This document shows positions 13,012 to 22,305 of a stretch of 64,000 nt of DNA, one piece after another. The DNA is from Fragilaria radians. Its lineage: Eukaryota > Bacillariophyta > Fragilariophyceae > Fragilariales > Fragilariaceae. The notes under the pieces are model-generated. The model was not told the DNA's origin. It ran no database searches and was given only the letters and a program-made list of their open reading frames with translations. Every line of letters begins with the position of its first letter. The stretch's first letter is position 1. The stretch lies in NCBI GenBank assembly GCA_900642245.1, contig CAAAJI010000016.1:98730-162729 (forward strand), given 5' to 3'. A program made the translations under genes and the position numbers.

Positions 13012-14686
13012 GTGAATTGTCGATTCGAAGGAGAAATCTATATGGTTTGTAGTCATAGAAAGATAAGATAGCACATTTATGACTATTGAATAGCAACATT
13101 TGTTTGCAGTATTTCATTTCGAGAAGATTTTTTTGACATGGAAGACGTCTGTATAGCCTGCAATCTGTTGAGACTTTCATGAATCCTGTCTGCACTAGTT
13201 CTGCTCATTCTGGGGATTTAATACTTCCAGCATGAGCGCCTAGAAGAATGAATTAAATCAATGCACTCAAATGACATGACTTAGTTCGGGAGCCTGCTAA
13301 CCACACCTACGAGCAATTTGTAATCATCTCTAAGTTGTATAAAGAACAGTTTCTTTTTATCATCCCAATTTGAAAGGGGAATGAAATTGTCAGTTACACT
13401 ATTACTGTCTATGACTAGAGTCCTTATTCTCTATTTTAACTTTTTCTAACAGTGAGGTATGCCACGAACATAAATATATCACACATCTTATGCATTAATG
13501 CATAGACTGATAATCCCTCAAGCCTTTTAAATCATTTTTAACACAATATTTTCTTTTCAATCCGTGCCTCAAGCTGAATGAAAAATCTTTAAGAATTGGA
13601 ATCAGGTTTCAAAATTGCACTCATGATAGAACTTAGTTTTTTAGTGAACCAAACGAAGCTCTTGACGATGGTCAGCCAAAGCACTCTTAGATAAGTCTCT
13701 AGGCTTGAAATTGAAAGTCTCAGAAAGGAATGAAAAAACTAGCAGCTGGGGCCCATCACTTAGACATGATACTGCCTTATCGAGTATGTTTTCCATACAG
13801 CATGCCAATCAATTGATTAATCACTTGAAGCAATTAAAGGAATCAGAGCAAAATAACTTCTCGTTTTCAAGTTTTTATATTTAAGGTATTGTTCGTTACA
13901 AATTTTTTTGATCCTGTGACTAACTATATTTTATCTTGATGTTTTCTTCAGGAAATATCTGTATACGCCTATGCATGTTTTAACATTGTTGTCTCCATGT
14001 ATAAATTCTTTAATGAAGAACTGTCTCTCTGACTTGATAATAGTAATGGAAAAAATATCTGGTATGTACTGGTAGTGCTTGGGTATTACTGGATGTTGGC
14101 TTCCGATTCTCCACAGACGGACAGACTGGATTTGACCTGCAAATACGAATAATTCGACAACGGGTCTGAGTTGTTTAGAGAGGTAACACGGAAACGTTCT
14201 AACTTCTGATTCAGAAGTTCGTATTCGTGGTTAAGTATATTTCTCGATGTCAAACCCGAGTCGAATTCAGCCAATCACTCGAATGACAAATCCGAACTTT
14301 GAAACGTAGACTTCAGTACAATATATCGTTTATATCACTGTCGGTTACAAATCTTCGTTTTTGACCGGACTGACTATCGGCATATGCTCGAATTCGCCCT
14401 TTCGTGACTCCGATTTTTGGATAAGCTATAAACTTCTGCGTTAGATGATGATTATTATTAATGATGTTGATTGCATCCTCTACATCTAATTGATATCCCA
14501 CGAACTGAACTGAATTGTAAACTACATCAAGGGATCATATTGTATTGAATCTTGAGGTTACGCCTGTTTAAAAGCAGGCTCGTATCAAAAAGTCTTCGTG
14601 GTAGGTACTAGCTTTTATGTTGAAAAATGGTAACCCTCAAAGACAATTAATCTTCCTCCTTAAGGTAATTTATTGATTTCCATGTG
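13012..14686. other. Intergenic stretch, mostly featureless
   Basis: AT-rich DNA between SF3B3 and the next + strand gene. On the minus strand, two stop-free segments of about 62 codons (14501-14313 and 14274-14086) look mildly protein-like. They lack an ATG start, cannot be joined by a clean intron, and match no family I know. The sequence just before 14687 contains ATGTGATG, an immediate start-stop followed by the gene's own ATG. Confidence 0.35.
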
Positions 14687-15499
14687 ATGTGCATTCCGAA
14701 CATGAACTCCCACGAAAATCATGTGGTTGAAGCAAGGACTACAAGCTTAAGATACGGATCTACAAGACCAGAAGCTTGTCTCTTGCCGATTCTGAAGCAA
14801 TCCTCGATTTCAAAGGAGGAACTTGTTCCTCGCTGTACTCGTGTCAAATATTTGGAGTCACTAGGAATAAAAAGGTCTCCATCAAGTGGGAAAGTTATTC
14901 CTCTGAAGTTGAAGATTTCTAAAGACCTGAAAGTATACCAGAAGCAATCATCGAAACTAAACTATCCAATAAGGATTGAAAATGGCTGTGACCGTTTCAC
15001 TTCTGTCACTGATCTGGCAACAGATTTAGATCTCAATGATGATGAAAGCAAGCAGAAGCTTCGATCAATTTCTGTTGATCGGAATGTTTCACTCAAGTTT
15101 ATCAAGGAACCCAAGCCACTACCTTGCACGAAAGTAGTACAATCCATTATAAATAATTCTGTAAACTCAGAGAAGGGATGTCGTAAAGGTAGAACCGTGT
15201 CTTTCGATGATTCCGTATCTGTACATCCAATTCCCACTCGACATCAATACCCTGTGCAAGTACGGAAAGAATTATGGAGTTGTAAGAGAGAAATGCTTCA
15301 CAATATGAAGCGTAATGCTACTGAATTCGCAGCCGAAGGCTGGAATTGGAAACTGGCCGTAGAAGATGATGATATGATTTTGGGACAGAATGGTGAATTA
15401 ATACACCCTGTGCATATCCTGCAGTCAATGTGTCAGTTTTCCATCAAGCAAAGGTTTCTGTTATGGCATGCTGCTGCAAGATGGTCTTCATCATCGTAA
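14687..15499 (+). CDS. Uncharacterised protein with C-terminal conserved block and RVxF-like motif
   Basis: Single exon, 270 aa from the ATG at 14687 (one more in-frame ATG follows at Met6). The N-terminal half is basic and serine-rich, without membrane segments. The C-terminal third carries features that I believe recur in uncharacterised diatom proteins: RTVSFDD (169-175), HPIPTRHQYP (180-189), a K/E-L-W tract, EFAAEGWNWKLAVEDDDM (213-230) and GELIHPVH (236-243). R169-T-V-S-F173 fits the RVxF docking motif used by protein phosphatase 1 partners. That assignment is inference from a short motif. No catalytic domain is seen. Function unknown. Intracellular, since no signal peptide is visible. 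Confidence 0.75.
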   Translation: MCIPNMNSHENHVVEARTTSLRYGSTRPEACLLPILKQSSISKEELVPRCTRVKYLESLGIKRSPSSGKVIPLKLKISKDLKVYQKQSSKLNYPIRIENGCDRFTSVTDLATDLDLNDDESKQKLRSISVDRNVSLKFIKEPKPLPCTKVVQSIINNSVNSEKGCRKGRTVSFDDSVSVHPIPTRHQYPVQVRKELWSCKREMLHNMKRNATEFAAEGWNWKLAVEDDDMILGQNGELIHPVHILQSMCQFSIKQRFLLWHAAARWSSSS

Positions 15500-15845
15500 A
15501 ATGACGAGCTTGGTCTTTAGAGGTCCCTTTTAAATGTTCAAATCTAGGGCATTGCCTTGTATTTAGATTATGACGACATTTTCGTGTTCACATATAGACA
15601 TAAATATTTAGTGCACACAGCTTCATGTACATAAAAAACATAGTTTACCGTTAGATTACGATGAAAAGTCTGCAAGGTTGTACAGAGATGTAGAACACTT
15701 TTATAGGCTTCAAATTGTACACCTTGCTCTGAAAGTTGCAAGGCGCTGAAAGGTAAAGTTAGAACGTTAGCGCATAGACAGGATACGCCGCTCATTTAGT
15801 TGGACAACTTATGAGCTGAAGAGATGTAATACTCTTCATTGACTT
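15500..15845. other. Short gap between convergent genes
   Basis: 3' flanks of the uncharacterised + gene and the minus-strand LAMTOR4-like gene. A 75-codon ATG-started minus frame at 15795-15568 has no family resemblance and sits in the expected 3' UTR, so I treat it as chance. Confidence 0.4.
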
Positions 15846-16109
15846 TCATGCCTTGGTTTGTATCATGTAGATATGGCTTTCGTCCCTAACCACAGAAAAA
15901 TGACAGGATGAAAAAGCAACCGTCAAGCGCTCAAAGCTTTCCTCCTTTAACATTCCCACTTCAACAACCATGGAGAATAGTGTAGAAGCCGTTCCTTCTG
16001 TCATTTGACCTCTTATTCGAAGCGGTTTGCCACTCAAATCCAATATCGCAGATCCGAGGTGACCTTGAATGGTTTCTAAGTCTGCCCAGATTGAAGTCGA
16101 ATCACTCAT
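15846..16109 (-). CDS. LAMTOR4-like Ragulator subunit
   Basis: Complete 87-aa single-exon frame from the ATG at 16109. It lines up over its length with the roadblock-type subunit LAMTOR4 (p10/C7orf59): an N-terminal amphipathic helix (WADLETIQGHLG), a beta hairpin (AILDLSGKPLRIRG), a helix with TASTLFSMVVEVG, then FERLTVAFSSCHFSVVRDE followed by HIYMIQTKA. The family's FxRLxVxF and terminal strand are both present. In animals Ragulator anchors Rag GTPases and mTORC1 at the lysosome. A similar role at the diatom vacuole is inference. Its 5' side lies about 100 bp from the telomere-repeat foldback element. Confidence 0.72.
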   Translation of the reverse strand: MSDSTSIWADLETIQGHLGSAILDLSGKPLRIRGQMTEGTASTLFSMVVEVGMLKEESFERLTVAFSSCHFSVVRDESHIYMIQTKA

Positions 16110-16216
16110 TTCCCGTGAGACAAATATTAGTTACTTTTGTGGACTTTACTACGGTCGGCATAACATACAACAAATTCTACCGTCTGACCTTCTACAAGAA
16201 ATCTAGAAAAAATAGG

Positions 16217-16480
16217 GAATTGACACCCCCTGAGAGTGTGTTAGGGTTAGGGTTAGGGTTAGGGTCTAGACCTAGGGTTAGGCATAACGGAGTGCCACAG
16301 ATGGAAAACAGTTTTACCACCCGCGAAGTAGGAAAAGCTTATTTGAAGGGACATGCTATTACACAAAACTTCAATGTGATAGCGGGAAAAAAAGAGAAGT
16401 GTTCCTTTGCCATCTGTGGCTCTCCGTTATGCCGATGGTTAGGTGTAGACCCTAACCCTAACCCTCTGGGGGTGGCAATT
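16217..16480. mobile_element. Foldback/MITE-like element with telomere-type TTAGGG arms
   Basis: Left arm about 16217-16304 and right arm about 16410-16480 are near-perfect inverted copies. Going inward, each arm has AATTG and a C-rich tract, then tandem TTAGGG (four units at about 16240-16264 on the left; mirrored CCCTAA units at about 16450-16464 on the right), GTCTAGACCT/GTCTACACCT, then GGCATAACGGAG and GCCACAGATGG. A non-repeated core of about 105 bp separates them. AATT occurs at both outer edges and may be a 4-bp target duplication or part of the arm. There is no coding capacity: the stop-free stretch across it is a by-product of the repeat. Foldback or MITE identity is inference. Confidence 0.7.
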
Positions 16481-16521
16481 AGCAAACCGCTTCTTTAATG
16501 TACAAAATGTTTCAACGTTAA

Positions 16522-17397
16522 TAGCAATTCCCAAAAAATATTGCCCAACTTTTTGCGGACTCTAGCGTTTCGACTTTGTATCCTGATATAGATCTCACTG
16601 CTATGACATACTTCTTCCTCCCATGTTCTCACTAAGCACAAACTAAGAAATTGCAAAAGCTCCTATGACTTGATTTGATATATGAAGACTTTTAGCTCTA
16701 GGTTGCGATTTTGTCAAAGAATGATTGTGAGTAAAAAGAGGTAATTTCCCCAAAAGTATCCTTGTTAGAGAGCCTGTTCACACTTAAATTTGAATCTTTA
16801 AAATAATTAATTAGTTCTATTGCTAATCAGAATGTCTTCTCTTCACTGTTCTCACACATAATGTATAGCCTCGCTTAATTCTTCATAATCTAAGCTAGCC
16901 CTAAGATTAAAGTATATTGGTGATGCAATCCAATATATCCACACCAAAGGCTAACAAAGTTTGCTTCTTGCTAAGATAAATTGAATAATGATTAATGGAT
17001 AGATAAAACGACAATGCAAATTAAATGTTAGGATGAAGTGGGTGAAGATTTCATTAGGTTCAAAAAGGTTTGCCATAAGATCTTATCTTTTTCTATCCTA
17101 CTTAAGAGTGAAATAGTTAATAATTAACAAGGTTATGTCAACGGGTTTGAGCATGATTTTTAGATTACTTTTATCATGTTTTTGACTTATGTGCCAACAC
17201 TTATTTTCATGCCAAAAAGGAGAGCAAAATGAATTTTGATGTGTAGATCTGCAAATAAAATAGAAGTAGTAATTACGAGAACAACATCATTAGCAGCACG
17301 TGGCATCAACCCATAACAGCAATAGTTAGCAAAACCGGGGAGGCCGACTAGCAATTCCCAAAAAATATTGCTCAACTTTTTGCGGCATCTACCGTTT
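16522..17397 (+). repeat. Dispersed 49-bp direct repeat, two copies
   Basis: A near-identical 49-bp sequence occurs at 16522-16570 and 17349-17397, starting TAGCAATTCCCAAAAAATAT and continuing through CAACTTTTTGCGG to CGTTT, with about four mismatches. A TTAGCAAA(A)CCG string also precedes both copies at different distances. A weaker partial match starts near 18890. It may mark the ends of a small non-autonomous element or a segmental duplication. Confidence 0.6.
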
Positions 17398-19128
17398 GTC
17401 TTTACTCTTTACCGATGTCAATTCTCAATTAACAATACATTTCAATGTATTTATTAATTCACATAGATAGGCATTTGGCTTAGGATACTTACGATTGGAG
17501 ACAACAATGCTCACACATGGAGAGGAATGCATTGATTGTTGTTGAGGGCCTCATTCCGATAACATTGAGATCACAGCATCAATCGAACTTGCAATCAAAA
17601 ATATTTTATACTTCGAGGTCGAACAGTGTCCATCGATAGGCTAAAGTTATTAAGGCTTCCATATTCTGAGTTCGTGAATAGCATTCAAGAAAAATCCAAG
17701 GGATAACTATTGCTGCAAGTTTATAGGTGAAAGTCAAAAGATTTTTTGTCCTTTAAAGAATCGTTGTATTGTCCTTCAGTCTTTTATAATGAAATCTAAG
17801 AGAAGCAATAATCTGTAACATTTCGAGTTTGATTCGCAAAACAACCATTTTCTTGTATGTAATATTTTGTATAGTTTATGTTTAAGCTAAACAACAAAAT
17901 ACCATGATCTACCTTAAGACTGCAATAAGAATTAGTTTTTGACCTAATCTCTTACAAAGAAAGAATTGTAAATGAATACGAGGGTCGAATAAATCAGATT
18001 TAAGTTTTTTCACTCAAAGCTACTGTACGTCATCTAGAATTCGTTGCAAATATGTATCTCAATATTTTTTCTGGTAGAACAAGTAAACGCTGTGCTAGGT
18101 CTCTTTAATACATTTCATAGCTTTTGATTTTCATATATTGATGAATGTTCCTAAGTTTAATTACCATTAAAGTATACCTTTGCTTCACACATACTAAATT
18201 AAGGCATGTTTTTATCAATGACTAATTATTGATCGTCAGTGGAATGTATGTGCACATTTAAAGTTGTCATTTTTTGATTATTTGCTATGAAATAAGTCAT
18301 TGGTGAGGTGTGATTGAATTTCATGAGTTATAATCATTGACTAAAAATGCTGATAAACACTTTAATTAGAAGATTATCATCACTTCCTAAAGCACTACAG
18401 TATGTTAGGAACATTACCTAACGCCAACATCATTATATACGACTGGTAAATGGTCCCATGCGTACGTTTCTAATATTTAGCAAGCAAGCTATAAAAGAGT
18501 ATGCAGTATAATTCATGAGACTCATCAGAATGGATTTATCGAAATACGAAATTCGCTAGGCTTACAACAGCATGGTAACTATTTAGTACCAATGCTTAGG
18601 CAATATGAGGTGTATACCAATCTTCAATGGATCTATATCGCAAAAATTAGCGACACACTTTAGAATTTAATCCTGGTCGGACGCTGAAGAATGTCTCTAA
18701 GGTGATATACAACAGTACACAAGCTTGAATTGCATTACTTCAAAGTTTATTCAACCTGACGGATCCTGTTAGGATATTTCTCCATAGAAAGAAAAGGTTG
18801 TTTGAAGCGTTATCGTTTGGTTGTTAGCTAGGTAATGTCATAGAATAGATTTCATTTATAATTGGATCAACATCAAAGGTTAGAGACAATATCAATTCCC
18901 AAAGTTTTTCTTTGTTTAATTATTGATCCCATGAATTACAGAAATCATGGAGGCTAAAACATTGATTGATGAGATTGATTGATTTGCAATAGCAAGTTTG
19001 CTCAACTTTATATAGGGTTTGTTGTTGCGTCATTTACTAGACTGTTCTTGTTCGGAAGGTAGATTCATCGAAAATTCGAAAGATTATTTCTTCCCTGATT
19101 CGTTCTAACTTTGTGCTCCATTTTCAAC
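16571..19128. other. AT-rich gap without a gene
   Basis: Apart from the second 49-bp repeat copy at 17349-17397, I find no supportable gene or RNA. Short frames here lack ATG starts or protein-like content. The last few hundred bases should hold the ATG3 promoter. Confidence 0.45.
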
Positions 19129-20007
19129 ATGTCTGTGATGGGCCAACTACGCGCTGCTCGCGAGTACATGTATCCTACTCGGAAAACATCAGGTTTTCTT
19201 GAAAAGGGCGTGTTAACTCCCGAAGAATTTGTGATTGCAGGCGACGAACTTGTCTTCAAATGCCCCACATGGCAATGGGAAAGTGGTGACCCACAAAAGC
19301 GCAAACCATTCTTACCCGATGACAAGCAGTACTTAATTACCCGCAATGTGCCATGTATGAATCGAGTTAGTGCCATGGAAAACATGATGGCCATGGAAAA
19401 CGACAATGATGATGACGGAGACTGGCTTATCAGTCACATCGCAAAGCCTCAGACACTAGAAGACGAGTTTGATATATTAGACGACGAAGGCGAGGTCATT
19501 AAGTTAGATAAAGCGAAGGAAAGTGATGATGCTGACAATGAATATGCAGACATGGCTGACTTCGAAGATGAAAATGTGCTTGACGATGAAGCAGCGGTTC
19601 GGATGCCAAACCAAGACAACTTAGTGAAAGTTCGGACCTATGATCTGAGTATTACTTATGATAAGTATTATCAAACACCCCGTATCTGGATGATGGGGTA
19701 TAGTACCTCTCAGCAACCTTTAAGTGGTCCTGAAATGATGGAAGATGTAATATCTGACTATGCCAATCGTACCGTCACAATTGAGAATCACCCCCATGTT
19801 TCTGGCCCCCATGCTAGCATTCATCCCTGCCAGCATGGAAAGGTTATGAAGACAATTGTTCGAAACCTCATGAAGACAGTGGGTGAAGGCGATGAAGGAC
19901 CTTTGGTAAACTCCTATTTGTTTATCTTTCTAAAATTTGTATCATCCATGATACCCACTATCACTTACGACTTCACAATGGATGTTACTGCAAGCACTTC
20001 AAAGTAA
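19129..20007 (+). CDS. ATG3: Autophagy-related protein 3 (E2-like ATG8-conjugating enzyme)
   Basis: Single exon, 292 aa from the ATG at 19129 (MSVMGQLRAAREY). It has the whole ATG3 layout: N-terminal amphipathic helix; TPEEFVIAGDELV and CPTWQWESGD; a long acidic flexible loop (about 88-160); then the E2-like core with YDLSITYDKYYQTPRIWMMGY and the active-site segment ASIHPCQHGKVMK, with catalytic Cys234. It ends with YLFIFLKFVSSMIPTITYDF. ATG3 takes ATG8 from ATG7 and transfers it to phosphatidylethanolamine on autophagosomal membranes. In many stramenopiles ATG8 lipidation may also serve plastid functions, but nothing here shows that. It converges on the MINDY gene with a gap of 115 bp. Confidence 0.96.
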   Translation: MSVMGQLRAAREYMYPTRKTSGFLEKGVLTPEEFVIAGDELVFKCPTWQWESGDPQKRKPFLPDDKQYLITRNVPCMNRVSAMENMMAMENDNDDDGDWLISHIAKPQTLEDEFDILDDEGEVIKLDKAKESDDADNEYADMADFEDENVLDDEAAVRMPNQDNLVKVRTYDLSITYDKYYQTPRIWMMGYSTSQQPLSGPEMMEDVISDYANRTVTIENHPHVSGPHASIHPCQHGKVMKTIVRNLMKTVGEGDEGPLVNSYLFIFLKFVSSMIPTITYDFTMDVTASTSK

Positions 20008-20122
20008 GCTGCCAGAAAAGTTTTATAGTTTTAAACTGTATGAAATGAAATTAAGAAAAGCGATGACGGGAAGAAAATTAACTTGATATAAAAGTTGTGA
20101 AACCTTTACTGCTGTTTGTTTA

Positions 20123-22147
20123 TCAATCAATGTATGGTGGAGATTTGCCTAACCAGTTCACCATGCAAGATGGCCACTTAGTTCGAACTACATCCTCCAA
20201 ATCACCTCCAGAGATTGCCCCAGATGGACCCCCAAATTGACTCATAGCTGTGCTAGCTCCGACAGCTTCTTCAGCACTCAATCTAGTGACATGAAAAGGC
20301 GTTAATGTTCCTCCCCGTAATCCATTGTAATGGTAAAGCGTGAAAGCTTGTCCGAACTTTTCGAATTCAAGCGATTTGTTTGATGTTGTTGCAATTGTTT
20401 CCCCTATCATATTCACCGTTCCTGTAGAATGGGGGACCTTCTCGTCATCATCTGTTGTTGAGGTCGTCAAGTCATCAGCTGTGGCACCTTGAGTAGATCC
20501 ATCGTTGTCGCCAGCCATATTGTCATACTGAGCTTGAAGTTGACGTGCAAACTCTTCATCCGAAAGGATAGATTCCTGTGCAGTAACCATTATACCTACT
20601 GCAACATTACTAGCTTGGAAGTCACCCAAACCTTCGGATCCCCATTCGTTAGCAAGACGTCTAGCAATTTCTTCGTCAGTTTCTTGTTTCACATCAGACT
20701 CTCGATGTTGAAACGATGATTCAATTATTTCCCCTCCGTTCAAGACTGATTCCACAGAAGCTCCAGTCATGAGTCTACTTGTGACCTTCCAAAAATCATC
20801 CCACAAAATGATATCAGCACCACTCACTTCTAGGGCAGCTGCCAAAGTTTGAAGAGTATGCTCACCTCCAACATTCAAACCCAATACCTCGTACACTCTT
20901 GGTAAATCCAAACGTGAAATAAATCCGTTTTCCATCCCATCTACCGATTTAAATGCTCGACGACAATTTTCTAGTAATTCATCACTTTGGCTCTCCTGCA
21001 AACTTGATTGTTCGCCAAAAAGAACTGTAAAGTGGCTAGTCGATCCAACAACCCAAATGGGAAAACAAGGATTTTTATAATAGCCACCCACTTCACAATA
21101 CCTTAGTGACTCTAGCTGAGTCAAATATCCCACTGCAGGTCGTTGTTGAATCCCATAGCAAGTGAGCGATCCGCTTGGAGTCATGATGTTGTCAAACACA
21201 TTTGACACTGCTTGACCTGTTAAGAGCAAGTTGATTAGTTCTTGGCTACAATGCCCAAACTGAGAAGTCAATTTTGAATTCTTATCGTCCATATCTCCTT
21301 GGATAACCGAGGTACTTCTGGAAGCAATAACTGACATGACAAGGAGAACAACACCTCCAGGTTTGTTAAAGCTATTTAGAACGTTTGGGTCTTTCAAGAA
21401 AGAGGCCAACAAAAAGGCCATACTGTCTATTCGATTCTGGGGTGTATCATGGCTTGGCGACGATTCTTCCTCGCCGCACATACGTTGTCGCTTGACGTTC
21501 ACATTAGTGTGTAAAGGTATGGAAAAAACGACAAATTTTTTTGACTCAGCACTAAGGTCATCCGGATTAAGACCTGCATAATTTTGATGTTGGAAATCGA
21601 CTGGCAACACAAATTTTGCTTCTTGCTTGTTAGAATCTGTGGCAGACGAAACGCCCGGCATAAAGGCGGCACGTGCAATAATGATTGCCAACGCCATTGC
21701 AAGACCTTCTCTGACACGGGAGGGTTCAATGTCGATTCCGAATTCTTGATCAACGCATTGAATCGAGTTTGGATAGGTTAATTCCTTGGGACTGAACAAA
21801 AGTATCCGTAAAAGTTCGGCCTGAACTGCAGCTAAGACCCCGCATGGACCACCATGAGCTTGTGTTAAGCCCCAAGGCAAATGATTTGACCCGATCCGAG
21901 CGAGGAGTGTTTCTGTGGCAGGAAGAGGAGAAATATGGTTGGGAGTCATATCATGTCTTATGTCGATACCTTGACACACCCAACGATCCTTATCGTTTTC
22001 AGTAGTTACTCGATTATCCCACATCAGATTGTGAAATTCCGAAACATCCAGAAAGTTACTGCTTATTTTAGTCGAATCGCCAAACGAAAATTCAAGTGAT
22101 TTTATGGAAGCGACTTTCATATTGTCAGATTCTTCATTGGTTTTCAT
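20123..22147 (-). CDS. MINDY-3/FAM188-type deubiquitinase
   Basis: 674 aa from the ATG at 22147. The MINDY-3/4 catalytic domain is clear: GLTQAHGGPCGVLAAVQAEL with nucleophile Cys102, and GSTSHFTVLFGEQ with catalytic His372. An EF-hand-like stretch follows (about 396-425, AFKSVDGMENGFISRLDL), as in MINDY-3. Two ubiquitin-interacting-like helices (DEEIARRLANEW and DEEFARQLQAQY, about 490-540) come next, then the family C-terminus (LYHYNGLRGG, TKWPSCMVNW). MINDY enzymes cleave K48-linked ubiquitin chains. It is longer than the roughly 445-aa animal protein because of loops and the UIM region. A short frame upstream overlaps the start codon (next entry) and might supply extra N-terminal sequence through an unseen intron. 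Confidence 0.92.
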   Translation of the reverse strand: MKTNEESDNMKVASIKSLEFSFGDSTKISSNFLDVSEFHNLMWDNRVTTENDKDRWVCQGIDIRHDMTPNHISPLPATETLLARIGSNHLPWGLTQAHGGPCGVLAAVQAELLRILLFSPKELTYPNSIQCVDQEFGIDIEPSRVREGLAMALAIIIARAAFMPGVSSATDSNKQEAKFVLPVDFQHQNYAGLNPDDLSAESKKFVVFSIPLHTNVNVKRQRMCGEEESSPSHDTPQNRIDSMAFLLASFLKDPNVLNSFNKPGGVVLLVMSVIASRSTSVIQGDMDDKNSKLTSQFGHCSQELINLLLTGQAVSNVFDNIMTPSGSLTCYGIQQRPAVGYLTQLESLRYCEVGGYYKNPCFPIWVVGSTSHFTVLFGEQSSLQESQSDELLENCRRAFKSVDGMENGFISRLDLPRVYEVLGLNVGGEHTLQTLAAALEVSGADIILWDDFWKVTSRLMTGASVESVLNGGEIIESSFQHRESDVKQETDEEIARRLANEWGSEGLGDFQASNVAVGIMVTAQESILSDEEFARQLQAQYDNMAGDNDGSTQGATADDLTTSTTDDDEKVPHSTGTVNMIGETIATTSNKSLEFEKFGQAFTLYHYNGLRGGTLTPFHVTRLSAEEAVGASTAMSQFGGPSGAISGGDLEDVVRTKWPSCMVNWLGKSPPYID

Positions 22148-22305
22148 TTCCCTAACGAAGTATCTGCTAAGATATCATCGACTTCTCCGACTCCTCTTGA
22201 CGTCGCATCTGTCTCACGTTTCTCAAGATACGCTAATCGCAATTCTCTGACTTCTTCAACTGCTGCCGGTTTACCCTCTCCAACCAAGCTAATTCTTTGA
22301 TCCAT
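22144..22305 (-). CDS. 53-codon upstream frame overlapping the MINDY start by ATGA
   Basis: An ATG at 22305 (first after an in-frame stop five codons upstream) opens a 53-codon frame with protein-like content: MDQRISLVGEGKPAA, then EEVRELRLAYLEKRE, a charged helix. Its TGA (22146-22144) shares the bases ATGA with the MINDY start codon. Two readings are possible. It may be an upstream ORF whose termination allows reinitiation at the overlapping ATG. Or it may be a true N-terminal exon: a donor-like GC/GTATCT and an acceptor CTTAG upstream of 22147 would join the frames in phase. Only transcript data can decide. Confidence 0.4.
   Translation of the reverse strand: MDQRISLVGEGKPAAVEEVRELRLAYLEKRETDATSRGVGEVDDILADTSLGK

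Noticed and set aside
14086..14501. Minus-strand gene in two pieces
   Set aside because: Neither piece starts with ATG, no intron joins them in phase, and no family is recognised.
15568..15795. 75-aa minus ORF next to the LAMTOR4-like gene
   Set aside because: It lies in the probable 3' UTR, has an unusual Cys/Leu-rich composition and no recognisable motif.
16238..16266. Chromosome end
   Set aside because: Only four TTAGGG units are present, mirrored within about 250 bp, with normal genes on both sides, so it is interstitial.
16091..16498. 135-codon + frame across the telomere-repeat element
   Set aside because: It is produced by the inverted repeat and TTAGGG tract (Leu-Gly runs), overlaps the LAMTOR4-like start and has no protein-like conservation.
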